A stretch of 6,451 nucleotides of DNA, taken from NCBI GenBank assembly GCA_910579275.1, contig CAJTTO010000079.1, forward strand, positions 1 through 6,451, read 5' to 3'. The notes below the pieces were generated by a model. That model had not been told where the DNA came from. It made no database searches and saw nothing but the letters and a program-made list of their open reading frames with translations. Within the stretch, counting starts at the first letter, position 1. Every line of letters starts with the position of its first letter. Shown piece by piece: positions 1 to 5,903 of the stretch. The position numbers were made by a program, and so were the translations under genes. The stretch comes from an uncultured Lachnospiraceae bacterium (GTDB lineage: Bacteria > Bacillota > Clostridia > Lachnospirales > Lachnospiraceae).

Positions 1-54
1 TTTATATGGCCTGTTTTTCTGTTGCATCTTCAGTGAGTTTCCGAGACTACTCAT
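1..54 (-). CDS. Possible partial gene start running off the left edge
   Basis: An ATG at 54-52 overlaps the TGA of the orphan Rhs tip (ATGA) and opens a frame of 18 codons to the edge of the window: MSSLGNSLKMQQKNRPYK. No good ribosome site precedes it. The position fits an immunity gene for tip 3. It also fits the edge of unrelated DNA, such as an inserted element that truncated the toxin. The fragment is too short for a family call. Confidence 0.25.
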   Translation of the reverse strand, partial: MSSLGNSLKMQQKNRPYK

Positions 55-1457
55 CTATCCATCTTTGTCTTTTTCCTATATCCTTTTGGTTCTTGAGAAC
101 CCACGCCTCTAACTTTTTGATAATCCGGAAATGCCTCTTTTAATAATGCATCTGCATCTGCCTTAGTTCTCACTTCCACAGTTGTACCGTTGCCACCATT
201 TTGCAATAATTGTGCATTTTTAGATGTAGACATTGGATCATTTACATCACATTTATTTAACCCACTCGGATCACAGTATATCACAGGATTACTGCCACAG
301 TACGCATAAAGGTTAAACCCATCATCATAGATAACATCTTCCTGCGTAAACCTACCTATTGCTGGGTTATAATACCGTGCCCGAAGATATGTCAGCCCAG
401 TCAGTTCATCCCCCATCTGGCTGTTATATCCAAGGCGGCTGTGCGCTCCCTCTCGGGATATTGTCTCGCCAAATGCACTGTATTCCTGATAGGTTTCCAT
501 CTGCCTGTCAGTATTGAGGATGTAGCGGAGACTTCCCTGTTCATCCGTGATGTAGCTGTATTCCTGTTTCTGATTCTCACCGGAAAAAGTCACATCCTGT
601 ACCGTATCCTCATGCCCGAGATACTCATTCCCAAGAATATAACGGCATTCCCTCCTGCTGTTTACATCTTTCTCGCTGTAAAGCATGTCCCCGCTGTAAA
701 CGAAGTCTGTCACCTTTCCGTTTTCCTCAATGCGGTTCCTTAATCCTTCCGCATCATAGAAGTTCTTATGCAGGAAGTCCTCTCCCCTTACCTCGGTATT
801 GCGGTTGTAGGCATCATATGCATATCTCCTTGTCTCTGCGCATCCCTGTATAAACTGCTGTTCCTGTGTCAGGTTGCCCGCGGGGTCATACTGGCAGCTG
901 GTTCTCCTTCCCATGCCAGTCCGTTCCGTGAGCTGGTTCCTGCTGTTGTAGCGGTATTCTTCCCTGTCATCTCCTTTCAGGCGGCTGGTTCTGTTCCCTG
1001 CCATGTCGTAGGTATATGTGGTCGCCAGTCCGTTCCTGTTTTCCATGGTCAGGCGGTTCATGCTGTCATAGGCATACTGTGTCACTGCGCTTGTGGGAAC
1101 ACTGCCTTTTTCCATGAAGAACAGTTCTTCCTTTCCGGTGCGGTTTCCGTTTCCGTCATATGTATATTTTGCGTCCAGCAGTGCCGTCTCTCCCGCGAAC
1201 CCTGCCCGCAGGCTTTCCAGCCTGCCGCGGCTGTCTCGGGTGTATGTGGTGGTGAGTCCGTTGTCGCACTTCGTTTTTATGAGCGCCCCATTGTTATCAT
1301 ACTCGTAGTTTGCGCCGAGCCCGCAGTCCGGCATGACACAGGTCATCTGTCCGGCAAAATTATAGTAGTAGCGTATCCCGCCAAGCCTGCCTATCGTTCC
1401 GTCGGGGTTGTAGACCACCTCAAATAATTTCCCCCTGCTGTCTGCCTTCTCGGTCAC
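51..1457 (-). CDS. Orphan RHS core fragment with a second, different C-terminal tip; 5'-truncated, tip probably cut short
   Basis: Second Rhs cassette, corresponding to the last third of an Rhs protein. The frame is open from 1523 and shows Rhs homology from about 1503, but has no ATG and no ribosome site. The GTG at 1457 simply replaces a Val inside the repeat (RVTEK in module 2), so it is not a natural start. Counting from that GTG, YD repeats fill residues 1 to about 350, the core end (GLTYLRARYY...NPVIYCDPSG) spans 354-399, and an unrelated 69-residue tip follows, containing DADALLKEAFPDYQKVRGVG and the basic ending GYRKKTKMDR before TGA (53-51). The tip seems too short and ends in a hydrophilic basic run, so it may lack its catalytic half. 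Expected role: a silent donor cassette that can replace the tip of module 2 by recombination. The tip family was not identified. Confidence 0.8.
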   Translation of the reverse strand: MTEKADSRGKLFEVVYNPDGTIGRLGGIRYYYNFAGQMTCVMPDCGLGANYEYDNNGALIKTKCDNGLTTTYTRDSRGRLESLRAGFAGETALLDAKYTYDGNGNRTGKEELFFMEKGSVPTSAVTQYAYDSMNRLTMENRNGLATTYTYDMAGNRTSRLKGDDREEYRYNSRNQLTERTGMGRRTSCQYDPAGNLTQEQQFIQGCAETRRYAYDAYNRNTEVRGEDFLHKNFYDAEGLRNRIEENGKVTDFVYSGDMLYSEKDVNSRRECRYILGNEYLGHEDTVQDVTFSGENQKQEYSYITDEQGSLRYILNTDRQMETYQEYSAFGETISREGAHSRLGYNSQMGDELTGLTYLRARYYNPAIGRFTQEDVIYDDGFNLYAYCGSNPVIYCDPSGLNKCDVNDPMSTSKNAQLLQNGGNGTTVEVRTKADADALLKEAFPDYQKVRGVGSQEPKGYRKKTKMDR

Positions 1458-1503
1458 CCTGCCCTCGCTGTCATGCCTGTAGTGGTATGCCGTGTTTCCT
1501 TCC
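261..1503 (-). repeat. Direct repeat copy A: duplicated Rhs core end (1243 bp)
   Basis: Aligns without gaps to 2221-3463 at a constant offset of 1960. Hand comparison gives 22 mismatches in 261-474, one in 475-1270 (position 518, changing Leu to Phe), and 24 in 1271-1503. Bases 519-1270 (752 bp) are identical to 2479-3230. The left boundary coincides with the DPSG codons that precede the toxin tip; the right boundary lies at the start of the EGNTAYHY segment. Confidence 0.95.
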
Positions 1504-1577
1504 TTATTGATAGCACATTGAGGCTATGTTATATCCCTAACATATTATTGCTTTTAAATAAAATTTCACAATTACTT
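1504..1577. other. Junction between immunity gene 2 and Rhs core 3; AT-rich, no gene
   Basis: These 74 bases separate the immunity stop from the first base of Rhs homology in module 3. They contain a perfect 7-base inverted repeat (TATGTTA at 1525-1531, TAACATA at 1538-1544, loop of six). It has no GC stem and no following U-run on the transcribed strand, so I do not call a terminator. Homology to core 2 stops sharply at 1503. Upstream of that the Rhs frame stays open only to a TAG at 1526-1524. Confidence 0.6.
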
Positions 1578-1904
1578 TCAACTTATAAACATCTCTATTC
1601 TTATTCCTTCCATATCTTTATCAGCTGTAATATAACTATACTTTTTTTCAGATTGTAATTCTTCCCTAATATACAGATTTAAATATCTATATCCAATAAA
1701 GCTAACAAAGCTTTCCCAAAATTTTTTTTCCGACGTATCATTATAATTTTTAAGCTTGATTCTAATAATACATGTTTTTTTATTATCTGCCTCAATCTCA
1801 TATTTTAATATATCTTCATCTCCTCTTAAAAAAGCATTTATATCGCTGCTCATTCCTATATCAATAATTGACAAAAACTCTTCTATAAATTTTTTAATAT
1901 TCAT
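1578..1904 (-). CDS. Probable cognate immunity protein, unknown family (108 aa)
   Basis: Small cytoplasmic-type protein encoded directly after the Rhs toxin tip, the standard position for the cognate immunity protein. I do not recognise its family. It begins MNIKKFIEEFLSIID, likely a helix, continues with alternating strands (ILKYEIEA, TCIIRIKLK), an aromatic helical stretch (FWESFVSFIGYRYLNLYIREEL), and ends in a strand, GIRIEMFIS. It is slightly acidic by hand count (about 20 D/E against 17 K/R), which suits binding to a Lys/Arg-rich RNase tip. It has no signal peptide or membrane segment. The start at 1904 is set by the strong Shine-Dalgarno sequence. The upstream in-frame ATG at 1946 lies inside the toxin gene and lacks a comparable site. 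The gene is very AT-rich, like the toxin and unlike the core. The function comes from position only. Confidence 0.72.
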   Translation of the reverse strand: MNIKKFIEEFLSIIDIGMSSDINAFLRGDEDILKYEIEADNKKTCIIRIKLKNYNDTSEKKFWESFVSFIGYRYLNLYIREELQSEKKYSYITADKDMEGIRIEMFIS

Positions 1905-1908
1905 TTGT

Positions 1909-1916
1909 CCCTCCTT
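1909..1916 (-). promoter_or_regulatory. Ribosome binding site of the module 2 immunity gene, overlapping the toxin stop
   Basis: On the minus strand the sequence reads TAAGGAGGGACAAATG. The TAA (1917-1915) ends the Rhs-toxin frame, AAGGAGGG is a near-perfect Shine-Dalgarno sequence, and the ATG lies at 1904-1902. This fixes the immunity start at 1904, not at the upstream in-frame ATG at 1946, and implies translational coupling of toxin and immunity. Confidence 0.88.
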
Positions 1917-2220
1917 ATTTAATTTTAGGAATATAATTGCCTCCATTGGCTGTTTTCGGATATGAATACACCGTAACTATCTTATTGCCCCAATTGTTAG
2001 TAATTACAGTATTTCCTCGCTTATCTTGATACCGCCAAGTGATTTCCCCTGTTAATTTATTTATTTCCTTTACTCTACTTTTATAATTATTATCAATTAT
2101 ACTATCAATTATTTGTGAATCAAATCCCCTTTCATTTGCACGATCTGCTGCATGTTTAGAATATTCACGTCCTCTCGATGTCTTATCACCTGCTTTATAC
2201 TCACATTTTAATTGTGCAAA
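1915..2220 (-). other. C-terminal toxin domain of Rhs module 2 (DUF4258/BECR RNase-like)
   Basis: The 101 residues after DPSG (1188-1288 of the Rhs frame) switch abruptly from the GC-rich core to AT-rich sequence, as expected for an exchangeable toxin tip. The block SKHAADRANERGF places His1210, Arg1214, Glu1217 and Arg1218 in an 'H..(x)R..ERG' pattern, followed by an Ile-rich helix (SQIIDSIIDN), three predicted strands including ITWRYQD, and a terminal IVTVYSY strand with Thr1270 and Tyr1272. This layout resembles DUF4258 and related BECR-fold (barnase/EndoU/colicin E5-D/RelE) ribonucleases, in which an N-terminal His/Arg and a C-terminal Thr/Ser/Tyr are catalytic. RNase activity is an inference from motif layout. 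The domain is complete to its own stop and is followed at once by a small probable immunity gene. Confidence 0.5.
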
Positions 2221-5200
2221 CCCACTCGGATCACAGTATATCACAGGATTACTACTACAATACGCATACAGATTAAACCCATCATCATAGATAACATCTT
2301 CCTGCGTAAACCGCCCTATTTCTGGTTTATAGTACCTTGCCCGAAGATATGTCAGCCCACTCAGTTCATCCCCCATCTGGCTGTTATATCCAAGACGGCT
2401 GGACGCTCCTTCCTGCCATATTCTCTCGCCAAACGCACTGTATTCCTGATAGGTTTCCATCTGCCTGTCAGTATTGAAGATGTAGCGGAGACTTCCCTGT
2501 TCATCCGTGATGTAGCTGTATTCCTGTTTCTGATTCTCACCGGAAAAAGTCACATCCTGTACCGTATCCTCATGCCCGAGATACTCATTCCCAAGAATAT
2601 AACGGCATTCCCTCCTGCTGTTTACATCTTTCTCGCTGTAAAGCATGTCCCCGCTGTAAACGAAGTCTGTCACCTTTCCGTTTTCCTCAATGCGGTTCCT
2701 TAATCCTTCCGCATCATAGAAGTTCTTATGCAGGAAGTCCTCTCCCCTTACCTCGGTATTGCGGTTGTAGGCATCATATGCATATCTCCTTGTCTCTGCG
2801 CATCCCTGTATAAACTGCTGTTCCTGTGTCAGGTTGCCCGCGGGGTCATACTGGCAGCTGGTTCTCCTTCCCATGCCAGTCCGTTCCGTGAGCTGGTTCC
2901 TGCTGTTGTAGCGGTATTCTTCCCTGTCATCTCCTTTCAGGCGGCTGGTTCTGTTCCCTGCCATGTCGTAGGTATATGTGGTCGCCAGTCCGTTCCTGTT
3001 TTCCATGGTCAGGCGGTTCATGCTGTCATAGGCATACTGTGTCACTGCGCTTGTGGGAACACTGCCTTTTTCCATGAAGAACAGTTCTTCCTTTCCGGTG
3101 CGGTTTCCGTTTCCGTCATATGTATATTTTGCGTCCAGCAGTGCCGTCTCTCCCGCGAACCCTGCCCGCAGGCTTTCCAGCCTGCCGCGGCTGTCTCGGG
3201 TGTATGTGGTGGTGAGTCCGTTGTCGCACTCCGTTTTTATGAGCGCCCCATTGTTATCATACTCGTAGTTTGCACCAAGCCCACAGTCCGGCATGACACA
3301 GGTCATCTGCCCCGCATAGTTATAATAGTAGCGTGTCCCGCCGAGCCTTCCTATCGTTCCGTCCGGGTTGTAAACCACCTCGAACAGTTTCCCCCTGCTG
3401 TCTGCCTTCTCGGTCACCCTGCCCTTGCTGTCGCGTTTATAGTGGTATGCCGTGTTCCCTTCCATCGCCGATGTCAGGAATCCACGCGCATCGTATCTGT
3501 AGATGCTGCTTATCGCGGGTGCGCCGAGCCCCTCGGGCGTCCCTGATGCCAGCACCATGTTCCCGTCGAGGTTGTAGCCCATGCGGACGGTGTTTCCGTC
3601 CTCGTCGCGCCGGAAGGTGCATCTCCCCTCACTGTCATAGTCGAAAATCCGCTCCGTGCCGTCCGCCTTTATTATCCTTTCAAGCTGGTCTGCGCCATTA
3701 TAGAGGAACTGCGTCTTATTGCCGTTTCCGTCCGTGCCGCCCGTGATGTTTCCGGCGTAGTCATAGCTGTAATGTTCCCTGCTTCCGTCGGGATTCGTCA
3801 CGGTGGTCACGCGCCCCGCCCTGTCCCTCGTGTAGGCCGTCGTGTTTCCGTTTCCGTCGGTGGCGGTCAGCTGCCTTCCCCAGACATCGTATGTGACACT
3901 CCTGTCAGTTTTTCCGTCGGGTCCGGTCACGCGCACCACGTTTCCGGATGCGTCCCGGATATATTTCGTGACGTTTCCGTTTCCGTCCGTGTGGGATGCC
4001 ACGTTCCCGGTGGCGTCATATTCGAGCAGGTACTCGCGGATTCCGAGGGCGTTGGTCTTTGAAACGGTGTTTCCGTCCCTGTCATGTCCGTAATGTGTCT
4101 GGTAGCCGTATGGGCTGGTGACCATGGTGAGGTTCCCAAAAGTATCATATTCCGCGTGGTATGTTCCGCCGCATGTGTCCCCGGTAAGGGTCAGCTGCCC
4201 GCGGTGGTTGTAGGCGTAATGCTCCGCGTGGTAGTCCGTCCCCGGCTCGCCGTAGTCGACTGCCGCCATCTCCTCCGGGTTCCACCTTGCGGCTTCCTCG
4301 TAGACCCTGTGAAGCTCCCTATACAGGCTTTTCGCCTTTTTCCCCGCATAATGCCGTATCTCGCACGGTCTCTCCGCGCAGATGAGGGCTGCGGTCTCCG
4401 CGTCCCTGTAGTCGGAAAGTGACACGCATGTCATAAGCCTCTGGTTCAGCAGCCTTGCGGCGTCCTCTTTTGCATATGGCTGCTCCCATGGCAGGGGGCA
4501 CGTGTCCGCGTAGCGGTATGCCTGCCCACGGAGGATTCCGTTCCTTTTGTCCTCCTCGAGGAAATATATGGGCCTGTCCGCCTGGTCATAGACGATGCGC
4601 AGCCGCCCGCCCCCGGGAAGCCGTACCCCGGCCAGGTTTCCGTCGGCATCGTAGCCGTAGGCTGTACCGGACACCGTCTCCCCGGCATCCTTACCGGATG
4701 GGGAGGTGGTGGTCACGGTCTTGTGCACGAGCCGCCCTGCCCGGTCATACGTGTAGGCAGCCCTGCGCTCCGCGCCCTGCCCGTTGGTGCGCCTTGTCTC
4801 CCCGGTGCGGTTGTTCCTCGCGTCATAGGTGTAGGTCACCCGCGCCCCGGTGTCGTCCCCCACTGCCACGAGCCTGTTCTCCCCGTCGTATTCCTTCCGG
4901 ATGGCGAAGAATGCGTGCGGGTATTCGTATGCGTCTGCCGCGTCGCTGCCCCTGCGCTCCTCCACCATGTTACCAGCTGGGTCGTACAAATACTGCGTCA
5001 CGCGGTACCTGCGCCTTTCCCCGCCGCTTCCGGCGCCGTCCCCCGAAAATGCCTGTTCCCACTTCCCGGTCATGCGCCCCGCGTTGTCGTAGGCATACAG
5101 CGTGTCGTTCCCGGACGCGTCGGTCTCCTTTACAATGTGCCCCTTTTTGTCGTAGGCGTAGGTGTGCTCCGTCCTGCCGTCCGCGGTCACCCCCGTCAGG

Positions 5201-5781
5201 CGGTTCATGGCGTCGTAGGTGTAGCGCCGCTCCGCCATTCCCCCGGGCCTCCTGTCATGCGTCAGGTTTCCCTCGCCGTCATATTCCGTGTGCCACTCCC
5301 CGCCGTCGGGGCATGTCATGCATATGAGGTTCTCATTTGCATCATAGGTGCTCGTGATTCCCTGCTCCGTCCGGTTTTCCGGTATCTGCGCGGGCAGCGC
5401 GGACAGGCTTTCATACACGATGCTGCCCTGTCCGTTTCTTCTGAAGGTCTTTACCCGCCCGGCTGCGTCCCTCACTTTTATCAGGCGGTCAAGGTAATCA
5501 TACTCGTAGGCATGACCGCCGCTGCGGCCTTTTTCCCACTGCCTTGCATTATGGTGGCGGATGGGGCTCCCGAGGTTGTCGTAGTCGTCATGCGTCCCGT
5601 TCCCCTCGCCGTCCGTCGTGCAGGTTACGTGGTTCAGGCTGTTGTAGGCAAGGTGCACGCTGCCGTCCGCGGTTTTCGCATGGGTCTTCCGCCCCGCCGC
5701 GTCATAGGCATACGCGTACTCATTTCCCGACGGGCTTATTTCCCGTGTGGGAAAGTATCCCGCGCCCCCCGGCTCCTGCAT
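1915..5781 (-). CDS. Orphan RHS/YD-repeat protein with C-terminal DUF4258-like toxin tip, 5'-truncated (1288 aa from first ATG)
   Basis: Rhs proteins form a hollow beta-cocoon of YD repeats that encapsulates a variable C-terminal toxin, released after the conserved core end. Residues 1-410 and about 520-1140 are dense YD repeats (such as YAYDAAGRKT, YDRAGRLVHK, TDGNGNTTAY). Residues about 411-520 are a non-repeat, probably helical insert. The Rhs-associated core end (GLTYLRARYY...GRF...NPVIYCDPSG) spans 1142-1187 and the toxin tip 1188-1288. The ATG at 5781 is only the first ATG in the frame: it has no ribosome site, and recognisable Rhs sequence (GRTDARGNATRYRYADE) continues upstream to about 5838, with the frame open to a TGA at 5847-5845. 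No signal peptide or N-terminal delivery domain is present, so the gene is a truncated orphan, probably silent unless recombined or read through from upstream. Its TAA overlaps the ribosome site of the next gene. Confidence 0.88.
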   Translation of the reverse strand: MQEPGGAGYFPTREISPSGNEYAYAYDAAGRKTHAKTADGSVHLAYNSLNHVTCTTDGEGNGTHDDYDNLGSPIRHHNARQWEKGRSGGHAYEYDYLDRLIKVRDAAGRVKTFRRNGQGSIVYESLSALPAQIPENRTEQGITSTYDANENLICMTCPDGGEWHTEYDGEGNLTHDRRPGGMAERRYTYDAMNRLTGVTADGRTEHTYAYDKKGHIVKETDASGNDTLYAYDNAGRMTGKWEQAFSGDGAGSGGERRRYRVTQYLYDPAGNMVEERRGSDAADAYEYPHAFFAIRKEYDGENRLVAVGDDTGARVTYTYDARNNRTGETRRTNGQGAERRAAYTYDRAGRLVHKTVTTTSPSGKDAGETVSGTAYGYDADGNLAGVRLPGGGRLRIVYDQADRPIYFLEEDKRNGILRGQAYRYADTCPLPWEQPYAKEDAARLLNQRLMTCVSLSDYRDAETAALICAERPCEIRHYAGKKAKSLYRELHRVYEEAARWNPEEMAAVDYGEPGTDYHAEHYAYNHRGQLTLTGDTCGGTYHAEYDTFGNLTMVTSPYGYQTHYGHDRDGNTVSKTNALGIREYLLEYDATGNVASHTDGNGNVTKYIRDASGNVVRVTGPDGKTDRSVTYDVWGRQLTATDGNGNTTAYTRDRAGRVTTVTNPDGSREHYSYDYAGNITGGTDGNGNKTQFLYNGADQLERIIKADGTERIFDYDSEGRCTFRRDEDGNTVRMGYNLDGNMVLASGTPEGLGAPAISSIYRYDARGFLTSAMEGNTAYHYKRDSKGRVTEKADSRGKLFEVVYNPDGTIGRLGGTRYYYNYAGQMTCVMPDCGLGANYEYDNNGALIKTECDNGLTTTYTRDSRGRLESLRAGFAGETALLDAKYTYDGNGNRTGKEELFFMEKGSVPTSAVTQYAYDSMNRLTMENRNGLATTYTYDMAGNRTSRLKGDDREEYRYNSRNQLTERTGMGRRTSCQYDPAGNLTQEQQFIQGCAETRRYAYDAYNRNTEVRGEDFLHKNFYDAEGLRNRIEENGKVTDFVYSGDMLYSEKDVNSRRECRYILGNEYLGHEDTVQDVTFSGENQKQEYSYITDEQGSLRYIFNTDRQMETYQEYSAFGERIWQEGASSRLGYNSQMGDELSGLTYLRARYYKPEIGRFTQEDVIYDDGFNLYAYCSSNPVIYCDPSGFAQLKCEYKAGDKTSRGREYSKHAADRANERGFDSQIIDSIIDNNYKSRVKEINKLTGEITWRYQDKRGNTVITNNWGNKIVTVYSYPKTANGGNYIPKIK
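2221..3463 (-). repeat. Direct repeat copy B: duplicated Rhs core end inside the long Rhs gene
   Basis: Partner of the copy at 261-1503, encoding residues of the long Rhs frame from about 773 to 1187 (DPSG). Beyond 2221 the two copies enter unrelated toxin tips. Beyond 3463 this copy continues into further YD repeats, while the other enters AT-rich junction DNA. The two copies are in the same orientation and the same codon phase relative to the protein, so exchange between them keeps the frame. Confidence 0.95.
3595..3990 (-). repeat. Regular double-YD tandem repeat (42-43 residue period)
   Basis: The motif TDGNGN recurs at spacings of 43 and 42 residues, and a degenerate fourth copy (DEDGN) follows 42-43 residues later. 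On the plus strand this shows as similar 15-base blocks beginning at 3973, 3844 and 3718, 129 and 126 bases apart. Each unit holds two YD-type strands pairs (for example YDVWGRQLTA, then the next DGNGN). This is the most regular part of the Rhs cocoon and suggests growth by whole-unit duplication. Confidence 0.75.
4222..4551 (-). other. Non-YD insert within the Rhs barrel (residues about 411-520)
   Basis: Between two blocks of YD repeats, roughly 110 residues lack the YD/GN pattern. They read as charged helical sequence (EDAARLLNQRLMTCVSLSDY, CEIRHYAGKKAKSLYRELHR, VYEEAARWNPEEMAAVDYGE) with three Cys. YD repeats resume at HYAYNHRGQL. The reading frame and GC content are continuous with the flanks, so it is part of the gene and not a recent insertion. 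No function is assigned. Confidence 0.6.
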
Positions 5782-5838
5782 GGTCTCGTCCGCGTACCTG
5801 TACCGTGTGGCATTGCCGCGCGCGTCCGTCCTCCCTTT

Positions 5839-5903
5839 GGAACTTCATCGCGGTAGTCACTCTCCACGTTCTAGGTGTTGTCATAGTACATAATACATTA
5901 AAC
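5839..5903 (-). pseudogene. Junction between immunity gene and Rhs core 2, with a probable decayed Rhs remnant
   Basis: The 65 bases between the immunity stop and the open Rhs frame contain no intact gene. Read on the minus strand from 5888, one frame gives YYDNT, a TAG stop (5873-5871), then NVESDYRDEVPKG. This resembles YD-repeat sequence, and it meets the Rhs frame (KGRTDARGN...) in a different phase at the AAAGGG run (5838-5833). Adding one base there would make the reading PKGRTDARGN. The simplest view is that the 5' end of the orphan Rhs core has decayed through a stop and a one-base deletion. The Rhs character of this short stretch is inferred from pattern only. No promoter or clear ribosome site for the downstream Rhs frame was found. 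Confidence 0.4.

Noticed and set aside
768..1427. Plus-strand open frame found again at 2728-3546
   Set aside because: It appears twice only because the underlying Rhs core is duplicated; it is antisense to YD repeats and has no independent coding evidence.
1525..1544. Hairpin TATGTTA/TAACATA as a terminator of the immunity gene
   Set aside because: The stem is only seven base pairs and almost all A/T, and no U-run follows on the transcribed strand.
1905..1946. Longer immunity protein starting at the ATG at 1946
   Set aside because: The start lies inside the toxin gene without a ribosome site, while the ATG at 1904 has a near-perfect one at the right distance.
3595..3990. CRISPR-like regular repeats
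   Set aside because: The 126-129 base periodicity is fully explained by in-frame YD repeats with degenerate units and no unique spacers.
4455..5327. Arg/Pro/Cys-rich plus-strand frame of 290 codons
   Set aside because: Composition is typical of antisense GC-rich codons, and it lies entirely within the real Rhs gene.
5831..5840. AAAGGGA as a programmed frameshift site joining the Rhs remnant to core 2
   Set aside because: The upstream phase contains a TAG 33 bases earlier (5873-5871) and has no translated start, so decay explains it better.
4723..5856. Long plus-strand open frame of 377 codons opposite the Rhs gene
   Set aside because: It is a shadow of GC-rich Rhs coding sequence: low-complexity Val/Pro/Arg composition, no ribosome site, no recognisable domain. 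The minus frame has clear YD repeats.
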